Below, piece after piece: positions 1 through 8,070 of a stretch of 64,000 bases of DNA. Positions within the stretch are counted from its first letter, which is position 1. Each line of letters opens with the position of its first letter. A program made the position numbers and the translations under genes. Below the pieces are notes generated by a model that worked only from the letters and a program-made list of their open reading frames with translations, had not been told where the DNA came from and did not search any database. This DNA is from Herbaspirillum robiniae (GTDB lineage: Bacteria > Pseudomonadota > Gammaproteobacteria > Burkholderiales > Burkholderiaceae_D), in contig NZ_NJGU01000008.1 of NCBI RefSeq assembly GCF_002213415.1, positions 236,600 through 300,599 on the forward strand. The letters run 5' to 3'.

Positions 1-518
1 ACGGCCATCGCGCTGTAGTTCTGCTCCGCATTCAAGTCGCCCAGCCGGCCAATCTGGCCTGTTCCTGGATAGCCCATGACGAATACCCGGGTCTTGGAGG
101 ATGTGGCACCGCGTGCACGCCCAAGAATGGGACCGACCTGACGAAGAATCGCCAAGCGGCTCAGGTAGCTCACAGCCATATCCTTTTCAATGCCTTCAGC
201 GGTGACTTGTCGCTGTGGTGCGGCGAAGATGCCAGTCGTGAACACCAGCATGTCCAGCTCCTCGGAGGGGAGAAGCTTCGCGACACGAGCGGCCTCTTTC
301 ATCGATGCCAGGTCTGCCCTCAGGAATGTAATCCCCGGGGTATCGGCATCGCGGAAGGTTTGACCAACCACCATTACGTCTGCACCACGGCTTGCCATGT
401 ATCGGCTCAACGCCTGCCCGATGCCGCCAGTGCCGCCGACAATCGCCACTTTCTTCCCTTTCAGCGACAGCGTTGCCGAGGCGACGTGGCTTAGTGAAAT
501 ACTCGAGTTCTTCTTCAT
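1..518 (-). CDS. SDR-family oxidoreductase, C-terminus cut by window edge
   Basis: About 172 residues are visible from the ATG at 518, and the gene runs off the left edge. A glycine-rich dinucleotide-binding motif GGTGGIG lies at residues 28-34, followed by a Rossmann alternation and a TTGIFA segment at the usual NNAG position. This fits a short-chain dehydrogenase/reductase; the substrate cannot be inferred, and the catalytic Tyr-Lys pair would lie near or beyond the cut. It is divergent from the LysR gene at 641, a common regulator-target arrangement, so that regulator probably controls it (inference). Confidence 0.8.
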   Translation of the reverse strand, partial: MKKNSSISLSHVASATLSLKGKKVAIVGGTGGIGQALSRYMASRGADVMVVGQTFRDADTPGITFLRADLASMKEAARVAKLLPSEELDMLVFTTGIFAAPQRQVTAEGIEKDMAVSYLSRLAILRQVGPILGRARGATSSKTRVFVMGYPGTGQIGRLGDLNAEQNYSAMA

Positions 519-640
519 AGTCCTGTCTTTATGACGCTGTCGGACCAATAGCGGCCCCGTTGAATAGCATCTTCCATTATTTCTCTGTGTAGATAAATAT
601 AGGAAAATGGAAATAATTGATTCATAAATGGAGCAATAAG

Positions 641-1516
641 ATGGAGCTGTTAAACGACATGGCGCTGTTTGTGGAAGTGGTGAAAGCGATGAGCTTCAGA
701 GGCGCTGCGGAGGTGACAGGCGTCCCCAATTCCACGCTGTCGCGCAGAATCAGCCTTCTGGAGAAGGAGATTGGCCTGAGATTGCTCCACAGGACGACTA
801 GGCGTATCGAGTTGACCGAGGCGGGCCAGCTCTATTACGAGCGCTGCCGAAGAATTGTCGATGAGGCCCGGCTGGCGCATGAGCAGCTAGGCGACATGGT
901 GGCGCAACCGACGGGGGTGTTGCGCGCATCGCTACCAGTGGATTTTGCGGTCGTCTATTTGGCGCCGTTGATGTCTGAGTTCGCAGAACTCTATCCAGGT
1001 ATCGACTTTGAATTCGACCTGACTCCTCGGCAGGTTGACCTGGTTAGCGAACCATACGATGTTGCAATCCGGATGGGCGAACCTACAAATCAAAATCACA
1101 TAGCGAGGTTGCTGGCTGCATTGCCTGGGCAGCTTTATGCATCTCCGGGATATCTGGAAAAGGCCGGGCATCCACAACATCCCTCGGAACTGGAGCAGCA
1201 TCAGTGCATTACGTTCGCACGCGGAAAGAGCTGGAGGCTTTTGCGACAGAACGAGACCGTGGACGTGCAGGTGTCGGGCAGGTTCTCTGTTAATAGTGTC
1301 GGCATGTTCCGTCGGCTAGCTACGTTAGACCGCGGCATCGTATTTCTGCCGGAGGAAGTTGTTCTGGACGACTTGGCTAGTGGTGCGCTGGTTCACATTC
1401 TTCCGGCGTGGAAAGGGCCACCCACTCCGGTATATGCACTGACCGAAACAAGGCTTCTCCCCGCGAAAACACAGAGATTCATCGAGTTTCTTCGAGAGAA
1501 GTTAGAGCATCGATAG
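641..1516 (+). CDS. LysR-family transcriptional regulator (CrgA-like)
   Basis: The protein has 291 residues, normal for LysR regulators. An N-terminal winged HTH occupies roughly residues 1-60 (FRGAAEVTGVPNSTLSRRI, then RTTRRIELTEAG), and a periplasmic-binding-protein-like effector domain fills the rest. An in-frame TTG at 617 would add eight residues, but the ATG at 641 has GGAG seven bases upstream and gives the canonical LysR N-terminus, so I chose it. It is divergent from the SDR gene across about 120 AT-rich bases that should hold both promoters. The effector is unknown. Confidence 0.9.
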   Translation: MELLNDMALFVEVVKAMSFRGAAEVTGVPNSTLSRRISLLEKEIGLRLLHRTTRRIELTEAGQLYYERCRRIVDEARLAHEQLGDMVAQPTGVLRASLPVDFAVVYLAPLMSEFAELYPGIDFEFDLTPRQVDLVSEPYDVAIRMGEPTNQNHIARLLAALPGQLYASPGYLEKAGHPQHPSELEQHQCITFARGKSWRLLRQNETVDVQVSGRFSVNSVGMFRRLATLDRGIVFLPEEVVLDDLASGALVHILPAWKGPPTPVYALTETRLLPAKTQRFIEFLREKLEHR

Positions 1517-1727
1517 ATACCAGAGTGCTCTTATAAAATTCCTGGGTTCGCGACTTTTCTAGCTTTGATGAGGAGGGACTCTCTTCCCAAAGCTGCTCTG
1601 AATCGTATGTCGGTTTTATGTAGACTGTTTTTATTCAACGGCGGCTATCGGCGAAAAGCAGAAAAAATAAAACCCTCTTATGCAGGCCTTTCCTGCCGAA
1701 ACGAAGCGTAGAGTCAAGGGCAGTTTT

Positions 1728-1952
1728 TTATGGCATTGCCCGCCCGGGCTCCTCAGCTGTTATCGTCATCTCATCGCAAATTATTACCGTGTCCGCCTGG
1801 CGGCCACGTCGCTTCAGCGTAACCTGGACCATTTCTTCCGCTTCAGCTTCCACATGCTGTTTTGTGGTCGAGCGTCTATTTACGAAATAACAGAGCACAA
1901 CCGGAACACCAACTACACCAACTATCGCGAAAAGCAAATTCAATATTTCCAC
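1728..1952 (-). CDS. Small single-pass membrane protein, unknown function
   Basis: This is a 74-residue protein with a GTG start preceded by GGAG eight bases upstream. Residues 4-22 form one hydrophobic helix (LLFAIVGVVGVPVVLCYF). A charged, acidic-then-basic soluble tail follows. I do not recognise the family. It sits in an AT-richer accessory stretch, and a terminator-like hairpin of the same orientation lies about 45 bases upstream of its start, so its transcription could be attenuated or could begin after that hairpin. Confidence 0.55.
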   Translation of the reverse strand: MEILNLLFAIVGVVGVPVVLCYFVNRRSTTKQHVEAEAEEMVQVTLKRRGRQADTVIICDEMTITAEEPGRAMP

Positions 1953-1996
1953 AGCACCTACTCCAACCTTCTACACTTAAACTCTTTCGTCCCCAT

Positions 1997-2075
1997 AAAA
2001 AAAGCCCCCGATAGTGTTATCGGGGGCAAGCTAAATCCCACAGGATTCAGGAGACGTGGAGAGAGTGTAGGCGAG
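1997..2075 (-). ncRNA. Candidate small RNA or attenuator with anti-SD motif
   Basis: Read on the minus strand, a GTCTCCT anti-Shine-Dalgarno-like stretch (2049-2055) is followed by a small hairpin (AATCC/GGATT arms, 2034-2047). The linker ends in CTT, and a strong intrinsic terminator follows (GCCCCCGATA arms, 2004-2027, then seven U). No minus-strand gene lies upstream, so this is either a free-standing RNA or the leader of the small gene at 1952. The same order of elements recurs at 13473-13540. The 5' end is not determined. Confidence 0.45.
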
Positions 2076-2232
2076 TTATCTTCGTCTGGCCATCAGAGTA
2101 TTCCTTAGCCGATTGTGCGATTTGAGGAAAGTGTGATGTTTTGGATGGCACGGCCTATTCATAGGGTTTCGCCTGATGGCTCATCTGATCAGCGCCAACT
2201 AAAGTTGAGGTTAGCTACAGAGGGAGACTGAC

Positions 2233-2502
2233 ATGGACGCCGCGACGCTGCTTGTAGAGCATTACATTCTCTTAATCAAAAACATCGCTTACCTAACGGC
2301 ATATGGCGCGGAATATCTTGATCGCATGGAGCCGCTTGTTTCGCGCGCGGTGGATCATTTGTATATTGCTCGTGTTGCCGACACGTCGACTTGTAGGGAG
2401 CTTTTAAGCTCGGCCTTGCAGGATGAGCTTGGTCATCTTCATAGCCAACATCCGCAATACGCCGAGTCTCTTCGGCATGCTCTTCTTACCCTTGGTCGAT
2501 AA
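2233..2502 (+). CDS. Small hypothetical protein, 89 residues
   Basis: An 89-residue, mostly helical, soluble-looking protein begins at an ATG with GGGAG upstream (AGAGGGAGACTGAC spacing). It contains no recognisable motif. Surrounding DNA is AT-richer than the bulk of the window and packed with other small genes of unknown role. A shorter overlapping frame ending at 2620 lacks a good start and was not called. Confidence 0.5.
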   Translation: MDAATLLVEHYILLIKNIAYLTAYGAEYLDRMEPLVSRAVDHLYIARVADTSTCRELLSSALQDELGHLHSQHPQYAESLRHALLTLGR

Positions 2503-2823
2503 GCAAACGCCCGCGAAATGCGGGTGTTATTCCGTCAGCCCAACTGATCACGAATCTGCGGTGAAACCCATAAAAATCAACGGGTTAGTCAATATTTTTC
2601 TCCGCAATTCAGAAAAATAGCGGCCCGCAAGGCCAATTAGGGCACGGCTCGATTTGGCATTGCGGAGCGGAATTTTCGAAGAAAAAAGCGAGGTGCGATG
2701 TCGTTTCGCCTCGTTCACAATCGGTGCAAGGCGGGGCGCGCTAGGGTTTATCCCTATATCTGCACCAGCTAGTTATCCCTAATATGCCTCACGAGTTGAT
2801 ATAAATTAAAGGTAGGGACTACG
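2503..2823. other. Intergenic stretch without a confident gene
   Basis: No convincing coding frame is seen. An imperfect hairpin (GCGAGG...CCTCG) lies near 2687-2715, and the 9-mer TTATCCCTA occurs twice (near 2747 and 2773) just ahead of the gene at 2824. The repeated 9-mer could be an operator for that gene, but this is not established. Confidence 0.3.
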
Positions 2824-3258
2824 GTGCACATTTATAAGTTGTCCCTGTTTTTTTTCGCCGCGATGCCATTCGCGCTGCTGCCCTGGGTAGTTCTAAAAAT
2901 CCACGAAGTACAAAATCACTCCAACGACGTAGTCGCGTTTGAGGCTGAATGCCTGATCGTCCGCGCCCTGACGATATCCAAATTCGATGTTCCTGGAGTA
3001 ATCGTGCCCCCACGCAAATGGATTGCCACTGCCTTATTGGCCACGACTGCAAGTTTTTGCCTGCACTCCATTAATGCGGCGACTACCGCGAAAATGGCAA
3101 TCTCCGCAGTTGTGGTGGTGACGTGCAAAATTTTCGTTTCCGCGGTGCGCGGAGAAAAAGGAAAAATTACGAGCGCGTGCGATAGTCCGTCGTACAGAGC
3201 GATAGAGCCTGTTGTCACTAAAGACGAGCAGCAAAAGGAAATTACAGTTTCCTATTGA
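2824..3258 (+). CDS. Putative small membrane protein, unknown function
   Basis: The frame encodes 144 residues from a GTG preceded by GGTAGGGA. Hydrophobic segments occur near residues 5-24, 61-79 and 87-106, suggesting two or three membrane helices with a charged C-terminal tail. Overlapping minus-strand frames exist here. The plus frame is preferred because it has a ribosome-binding site, coherent hydrophobic segments and a terminator just after its stop. No family is recognised. Confidence 0.45.
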   Translation: MHIYKLSLFFFAAMPFALLPWVVLKIHEVQNHSNDVVAFEAECLIVRALTISKFDVPGVIVPPRKWIATALLATTASFCLHSINAATTAKMAISAVVVVTCKIFVSAVRGEKGKITSACDSPSYRAIEPVVTKDEQQKEITVSY

Positions 3259-3281
3259 AATGTCCGATGATCAGAAGTCAC

Positions 3282-3319
3282 GAAAAGAAAAAGCCCGCGG
3301 AAGCGGGCTTTTTCTTTTT
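3282..3319. terminator. Bidirectional intrinsic terminator
   Basis: GCCCGC-GGAA-GCGGGC stem (3293-3308) is flanked by an A-run on the left and a T-run on the right, so it can stop transcripts from either side. It separates the convergent genes ending at 3258 and 3331. Confidence 0.85.
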
Positions 3320-3330
3320 GGGCGTAAGTA

Positions 3331-3624
3331 TCAGCAGGAAAACTGAAGAACGGTTCCTTCGGGGCGATACGATAAAGAGGTGATCTTCAGATACCGGCGG
3401 GCACCAGATGATCTTTGTAACCTGACTGCTCGTACATCGAGACTCGCGCTGTCGAGACAATCCGTTGGATCAACGGCAAAGGGCCATTGCTCGGAGGGAT
3501 TCAAGAACTTTCCCAGCGCGCGCATCACGATGTCGCAGCTCAATGCCCGATCTTCAACTTCGAGTTGAATTTCTCGGGTTGTTGGTTGCTCATCGCGCGT
3601 ATAGGTAACCCAAAATTTGATCAT
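3331..3624 (-). CDS. 97-residue protein, first of three local paralogues
   Basis: The protein has 97 residues and AGAGG upstream of its ATG. It shares with the genes at 12710-13003 and 32324-32617 the same length, a central block LSCDIVMRALGKFLNPSE then WPFAV, an AVRL segment, and a C-terminus of the form SYRPEGTVLQFSC ending in cysteine. The first ten residues form a beta-like stretch (KFWVTYT). I do not recognise the family, and no catalytic motif is evident. Its terminator is the bidirectional hairpin just downstream. Confidence 0.75.
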   Translation of the reverse strand: MIKFWVTYTRDEQPTTREIQLEVEDRALSCDIVMRALGKFLNPSEQWPFAVDPTDCLDSASLDVRAVRLQRSSGARRYLKITSLSYRPEGTVLQFSC

Positions 3625-3935
3625 TGCCGCCTCTAAGAGTTGGTTGTCCTTCGATGTCTATCAAAAGGCCCCATGCCCTCTGTATTGCAGGATAAGATTC
3701 ATTTTGGGAGATGGATATAGGGGAATTCCCGGGACGCCAAGGGACCGCCCCGTTCTAGAGTTTCGTCTAATAACGTATCTGACCTAAAGGTGGGACTAGA
3801 AGTTCGCAATCGGCCACGAGCAGACGTTTGGCACGTTTGTGCTCTTTTCATTGATCTAGTCGTCGCATCTGATTGTGCAATTACATCGACGACGACAGAG
3901 CCCTTCCGTTTTGTGCCATAGGAAACAGTAACGGC
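3625..3935. other. Intergenic stretch, nothing identified
   Basis: About 310 bases lie between the start of the 97-residue protein gene and the end of the nine-gene lipid operon. I see no supported frame, RNA gene or strong terminator. Confidence 0.4.
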
Positions 3936-5192
3936 TCAATTTTCCTCACAATGACATTGGCTCAGCGTGAGTAAGGCGATGCCTTTCAACAAACAAGGAA
4001 CCACGGCATAAGTGATTAGAAGAACGCTGCTGCTCCCTCTTCCAGATTCATAACCGCAGGTAGCCAGTATCGGCAATATCAAGCTTGCCAACGACATCGC
4101 CAGTTTTCCCAGCATGGTGAATAATCCATAGGTGATGCCGATGATCTCCTCTTGACCAGGCATTCTCCCCACCAACAGAGGCGGCAGGGCCAGATCGGCG
4201 CCGAGTGCTACTCCGGTGATGATGCATATGACAAAGTACAGCGGCGCACTGTCCGCGTTGAGAAAGAATGCGCCCAAGAAGCCCAGAATCGACAACGCCA
4301 TGGCGTAACGCCAGCTTTGTACGAGGCTGGTCTTGCGGGCAAGGAGAATCCAGAAGGGAAGCCCGCCCGCCGCTGCCAAAAAATAGCTGGCAAGGAAGGC
4401 ACCGGCCATCGAAGATGCTTGCAATTGGTCTTCGATGAAAAATAGCGCGAGCGTTGCCGGTATCGCCATCGATAAGGCATTGAGAGCATATGGCCAAACA
4501 AGACGTCGCAGATGGGCATTGGAATAGAGTTGCCGAAGGATGGCATACCAAGGCTGAGCAGGCGCCTGGAGCGATATCGGTTGAGGTTGACGAATCAACA
4601 TTGCAAGACAGACGATCAAGAGTGCGGCGAATGACAGGCAATATGCCGACAGGCCCTGTGTCAGTGCGGAGACTCCGTTTGCCATGAGATAAGGCGGAAT
4701 CACGCTGGCCAACAGAACTCCTGCCAGGCCGGCTCCCTCACGCCAGCCCACTGCGCGCAGACCACCTCCCGGCAAGCGGGCGCCCCACGACAAATAGGCG
4801 ATGCTAATCAGACTGTGCGCGCCATATGCCATGATCAGCATCAAGGCCAGCCAGCACAGGACTAGCACTGGTCCAGCGCCATCCTGCGATAGAGAAGGCG
4901 GTTTCCACAGACCTGCAAACGCGCACGCGAGAATGATGCCGGCCGCGATCATCCATTTCTTCTGTTCCGCTCGCCGACGGTCCAGCCAGTACCCCAGAAG
5001 CGGATCCTGCATCATATCGAGCAGTCTGGCCGAAAACAGTATCCATCCCAACGGAGCAAGCGCCACGCCGACATGGTTCGCATAGTAAGCGGGCATTTGC
5101 ACGAACAGAGGCAGCGCGGCCATGGCGAGAGGAGCACCGAGCAGACCATAGGAGATATCGCGCAACAAAGAGGACTCGCTGCCTGAGCTCAA
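3936..5192 (-). CDS. MFS transporter, GPH/MelB-like
   Basis: A 418-residue polytopic inner-membrane protein with about 12 hydrophobic segments. The signature of the glycoside-pentoside-hexuronide/MelB class is visible after helix 2: D59, D63-P64, G67 and D71 in ARLLDMMQDPLLGYWLD. The TTG start overlaps the upstream stop as TTGA, which indicates translational coupling and supports this start. It is the last gene of the TetR-controlled lipid operon. Related clusters often contain such a transporter, and a lipid or lipid-derived substrate is a guess. Confidence 0.8.
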   Translation of the reverse strand: MSSGSESSLLRDISYGLLGAPLAMAALPLFVQMPAYYANHVGVALAPLGWILFSARLLDMMQDPLLGYWLDRRRAEQKKWMIAAGIILACAFAGLWKPPSLSQDGAGPVLVLCWLALMLIMAYGAHSLISIAYLSWGARLPGGGLRAVGWREGAGLAGVLLASVIPPYLMANGVSALTQGLSAYCLSFAALLIVCLAMLIRQPQPISLQAPAQPWYAILRQLYSNAHLRRLVWPYALNALSMAIPATLALFFIEDQLQASSMAGAFLASYFLAAAGGLPFWILLARKTSLVQSWRYAMALSILGFLGAFFLNADSAPLYFVICIITGVALGADLALPPLLVGRMPGQEEIIGITYGLFTMLGKLAMSLASLILPILATCGYESGRGSSSVLLITYAVVPCLLKGIALLTLSQCHCEEN

Positions 5193-5761
5193 GGAGACTC
5201 TCCTCTCAATCGCTTGCGCAAGGCTTCATCACGTGTCGCCTTATCAAGCCAAATGCCAAAAAAGGCGTTGGCGAGTTCAATGTCATTGATTTTTGCAAGC
5301 AGGCGCCGCTGGTTATGGAGTTCCATTCCTTGCATGGGGAGATAGACGCCAATGAGTTCGTCACCGGCGGCGACGTCGACAAACGCATCATTAAGCTCTG
5401 TTCTCCAGCGTTCCAGCACATCGGCTGCGATCAGACCTTTCCCGATACGGGCCATTTCGTCGATACTGGTACTCACCAAGCGCTCTTTGCCTATGCCGAC
5501 GTGGTAGTGCAGTTGCAAGGCAAAGGTACGCGTGGCATCGAAAGGACGTTGCGCCGACCACAATGTTGCGCGATAGATGCGCAAGCCAAACCATGTCATC
5601 TCGCCGCTGCCCAACGCCTGTGCCTCAGGCAGCGCTTCGCGCCATGTCTCGGCGCTTCGGCACACCAGGGGATGCAGCAGCGCGAGCACCATGATGCCGG
5701 CTGCGACAGCTGCAGGTCGGCTCGGGGTACGCGATGACTTTGTCAGGGATGCACGCCACAT
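5189..5761 (-). CDS. Chalcone-isomerase-like secreted protein
   Basis: The 190-residue protein has a hydrophobic signal or anchor segment at about residues 17-35, then a domain resembling the bacterial chalcone-isomerase-like fold (MTWFGLRIYRATLW, later VYLPMQG and FFGIWLD). Bacterial members of this fold are not known to act on chalcones and are often lipid or fatty-acid binders. It sits 56 bases after the response regulator gene and overlaps the transporter by four bases. Its export and its operon suggest a periplasmic role in lipid handling (inference). Confidence 0.75.
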   Translation of the reverse strand: MWRASLTKSSRTPSRPAAVAAGIMVLALLHPLVCRSAETWREALPEAQALGSGEMTWFGLRIYRATLWSAQRPFDATRTFALQLHYHVGIGKERLVSTSIDEMARIGKGLIAADVLERWRTELNDAFVDVAAGDELIGVYLPMQGMELHNQRRLLAKINDIELANAFFGIWLDKATRDEALRKRLRGESP

Positions 5762-5817
5762 GGTCTGACGCCTTATCTTGTTATCGAATCCTGCAGTATG
5801 CGAACTGGAAGCTGACT

Positions 5818-6198
5818 TCAGCGATGCAACGTGCCGTGGCCGGTCAGCCGATCGGCCATGGCGAGCAAGTCGTCAAAGCCGCTGGGCTTGATCAGAATCT
5901 CATCAAAGAGGCCGATGTCATCCACGTGATGCGGAGGCGATCCGGTCAATAGTCCCACCGGAATATCGAGGTAGGCTGCGTTTTTCCGGAGCCTCCTGGC
6001 AAGTTCGAGTCCGTTCATCATTGGCATGCGCAAATCCGTGATGATCGCGTCGGGTATGCCTTCCGCCAGGCGGGCCAGGGCCAGATCACCATGAGCAGCT
6101 TCCACGATCCGAAAGCCGGCACTCTTCAGGCACAATACATTGACCTCTCTGGCATCTGCGTCGTCGTCGACGAGCAAAATGGTCTTGCCGTTCTCCAT
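5818..6198 (-). CDS. Single-domain response regulator (receiver only)
   Basis: A 126-residue CheY-like receiver with the acidic pocket D11-D12-D13, phosphoacceptor D55 (IITDLRMP), T85 and K104 (LIKP), and no output domain. The ATG at 6198 is preferred over a GTG at 6204 because a GAG element lies eight bases upstream. It is embedded in a lipid-modification operon with no histidine kinase nearby, so it may take phosphate from an orphan kinase elsewhere. A receiver is an unusual passenger in such a cluster. Confidence 0.85.
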   Translation of the reverse strand: MENGKTILLVDDDADAREVNVLCLKSAGFRIVEAAHGDLALARLAEGIPDAIITDLRMPMMNGLELARRLRKNAAYLDIPVGLLTGSPPHHVDDIGLFDEILIKPSGFDDLLAMADRLTGHGTLHR

Positions 6199-6207
6199 GT
6201 TCACAAC

Positions 6208-6642
6208 TCAAAAATAATGGTTATTCGGCGGGGTCGCAAAGCGGGAGCGCAACCATGCGACCGCGCGTCCCAGCAGCGGCAGCTTTTGCCACAACTCTTC
6301 GGCCGCATCCCAATAGTCGCGATGCTCGATGACGCGTCCATCGGCATCGAGACGAAAATGTGTCGCCCCCAGGACCGTGTATGGCTTTCCTTTGAGCGTG
6401 AATTCAAAACGCCATGTGGCAAACGCCTGGGAATCACGCTGCATTCGCTCCAGAATGACGAATCGTGGCGCCTCGGTCGTATCGAACATGTGCTCGAAGA
6501 CGTTGCGAATTGCACCGATGCCCTGGACGTCATTGAACGGATCCTTGAACCGCGCTTCGGGCGCATAGAACTCGTCAATCCGCGCCAAACTTTGGCGGTC
6601 GATGGTGGCATACCATGCCAGCAGTTGATCGATCGCATCCAT
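6208..6642 (-). CDS. NTF2/SnoaL-like protein
   Basis: A 144-residue alpha+beta-barrel type protein (LLAWYATIDRQSLARIDEFYAPEARFKDPF near the start, then HFRLDADGRVIEHRDYWD), as in the nuclear-transport-factor-2-like family. Such folds act as small-molecule isomerases or cyclases, or as binding subunits. The longer upstream frame overlaps the SDR gene. The ATG at 6642 has GAGGGTAAGC before it and sits two bases after the SDR stop, so it was chosen. Homologues accompany related lipid clusters; the specific reaction is unknown. Confidence 0.8.
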   Translation of the reverse strand: MDAIDQLLAWYATIDRQSLARIDEFYAPEARFKDPFNDVQGIGAIRNVFEHMFDTTEAPRFVILERMQRDSQAFATWRFEFTLKGKPYTVLGATHFRLDADGRVIEHRDYWDAAEELWQKLPLLGRAVAWLRSRFATPPNNHYF

Positions 6643-6644
6643 GC

Positions 6645-7505
6645 TTACCCTCGCAAAAACTGCTGGAACAGCATGCAACGCCAGCGGAACGGTAAAAGCC
6701 GCAGTATCTTCAACCATAGCGTGAAGCGCAGCGGAAAATGTATCTCGAAGCGACCGGCGATGATTCCCCGCCAGATTTTCCTGGCTGCTTGTTGAGGCGT
6801 CTGGATTGAGGGCATGTTGAAGTCGTTCTTGTCGGTGAGGGCAGTCCTTACAAATCCCGGATTGACCAAGTACACGTTCAAGCCTTGCGGTCGCAAATCA
6901 CTGTAAAGAATTTCAGCCAGGTTGATCAGCGCCGCTTTACCGGGGCCATAGACGGTCGCACCGGGGAGGCCCACGTAGCCCGCCACGCTGGCCACCAGAG
7001 CGATACCGCCGCTTCCCCGCTCCAGCATAGCGGGAAGCGTTGCGGCCAGTGCTGAATAGACGCTGGCGAAATTGGTGCGGACGGTATGTTCGGCTTCGTC
7101 TTCCTGCACTTCCCAGCTTCGCTCGGGCCGATACTTGGCTACGCAAAAGACCAGCAAATCTACGCCGCCCAGCGTCTGGACAATACGGGCGTGCTGGTCA
7201 TGCCAGGACTCCCGGGAGAGCACGTCCAATGGGGCGATGAAAGCTTGTGGATGATGGGCCGCCACCTCCTCAAGTGCGTCTCGCCGGCGTGCCGAGAGGG
7301 CCACATGGGCGCCGGCAGCTAAAGCCTGGCGCGCCAGTTCCGCACCAATGCCGCTTGAGGCGCCGATCAACCACACCCGCAAGCCTCGCAAGTCCTGCAA
7401 GGGACGGTTCATGGGGCCAAACAGCAAGGTACGGAGCATCTCCTTTGAGTGCCCCCCGGCCGGTCGCTTGCCCTGCCTGGATTTCCACTGGGCAGGCGCG
7501 CTCAC
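6645..7505 (-). CDS. SDR-family NAD(P)-dependent oxidoreductase
   Basis: The 286-residue protein carries the cofactor motif GASSGIG at residues 48-54 and the catalytic YxxxK as VYGPGK after a Ser-containing SVAG segment. The GTG start overlaps the previous stop as GTGA and is preceded by AAGGAAG, which supports the long form with about 40 residues before the Rossmann domain. Internal ATGs lack a properly spaced ribosome-binding site. It is the fifth gene of the lipid operon and probably oxidises or reduces a hydroxy/keto lipid intermediate (inference). Confidence 0.85.
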   Translation of the reverse strand: MSAPAQWKSRQGKRPAGGHSKEMLRTLLFGPMNRPLQDLRGLRVWLIGASSGIGAELARQALAAGAHVALSARRRDALEEVAAHHPQAFIAPLDVLSRESWHDQHARIVQTLGGVDLLVFCVAKYRPERSWEVQEDEAEHTVRTNFASVYSALAATLPAMLERGSGGIALVASVAGYVGLPGATVYGPGKAALINLAEILYSDLRPQGLNVYLVNPGFVRTALTDKNDFNMPSIQTPQQAARKIWRGIIAGRFEIHFPLRFTLWLKILRLLPFRWRCMLFQQFLRG

Positions 7506-8065
7506 TTTTCTTCCTTGCGGAAGAACAGCGTGACCTGGCCCACTTCCACGCCGAACTTGCGCATGCTGGTGCGATTGATCACGGTGCGCTCGTCCAGTTG
7601 GTACATCCAGTCATCCATCTGCACCTCGTATTGTTTTTCCTTGACCGGTAACAGCAGCGTGTAATTCCAATGGAAGGCGCTGCCGGCACTCTCGCCTACG
7701 GCTTGGCCGATGACATCGCCAGCGCGCCCACGCCAACTTCCGTCCGGCTGTCGTTCCAATGTCCAGATTCGGGCCTGGGTTTCGCCATCGTCGTAACGGA
7801 AGCGTTCATCCAGCGTCAGGGTCTCGCCCTCGACCGTGCCAGTGACCACGACATGGAAGCGTCGTGCCACCTCGCCACCACGCTTTTGAAACATGCCCCA
7901 AGCTTCAGTACGTCCCTTGAAGAATGCAGCGGGGTCAAATACGGGCTTCAATCCGGCATAGTCGCCGATCTGTTGACCGGCGCAACCACCGAGCATGGCA
8001 GCGAGAGCAAGCAGACAGGTCCAGCGAGACAACCGGGCGCGCGAATGCAATATGAGGGCGTTCAT
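7502..8065 (-). CDS. DUF3833 family lipoprotein
   Basis: A 187-residue protein with a signal peptide ending in the lipobox LGGC, giving lipid-modified C28. The mature part (GLKPVFDPAAFFKGRTEAWGMF, then WTLERQPDGSWRGRA) matches the DUF3833 family, which is typically found next to cyclopropane-fatty-acid-synthase-like and DUF1365 genes. An upstream GTG overlaps the previous stop, but the ATG at 8065 sits eight bases from AAAGGAG and is preferred. It probably acts at the membrane or envelope; the molecular role is unknown. Confidence 0.85.
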   Translation of the reverse strand: MNALILHSRARLSRWTCLLALAAMLGGCAGQQIGDYAGLKPVFDPAAFFKGRTEAWGMFQKRGGEVARRFHVVVTGTVEGETLTLDERFRYDDGETQARIWTLERQPDGSWRGRAGDVIGQAVGESAGSAFHWNYTLLLPVKEKQYEVQMDDWMYQLDERTVINRTSMRKFGVEVGQVTLFFRKEEK

Positions 8066-8070
8066 CAGAA

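Noticed and set aside
2423..2620. A 65-codon frame overlapping the 89-residue gene
   Set aside because: It has no ribosome-binding site, overlaps the better-supported frame and ends without a terminator.
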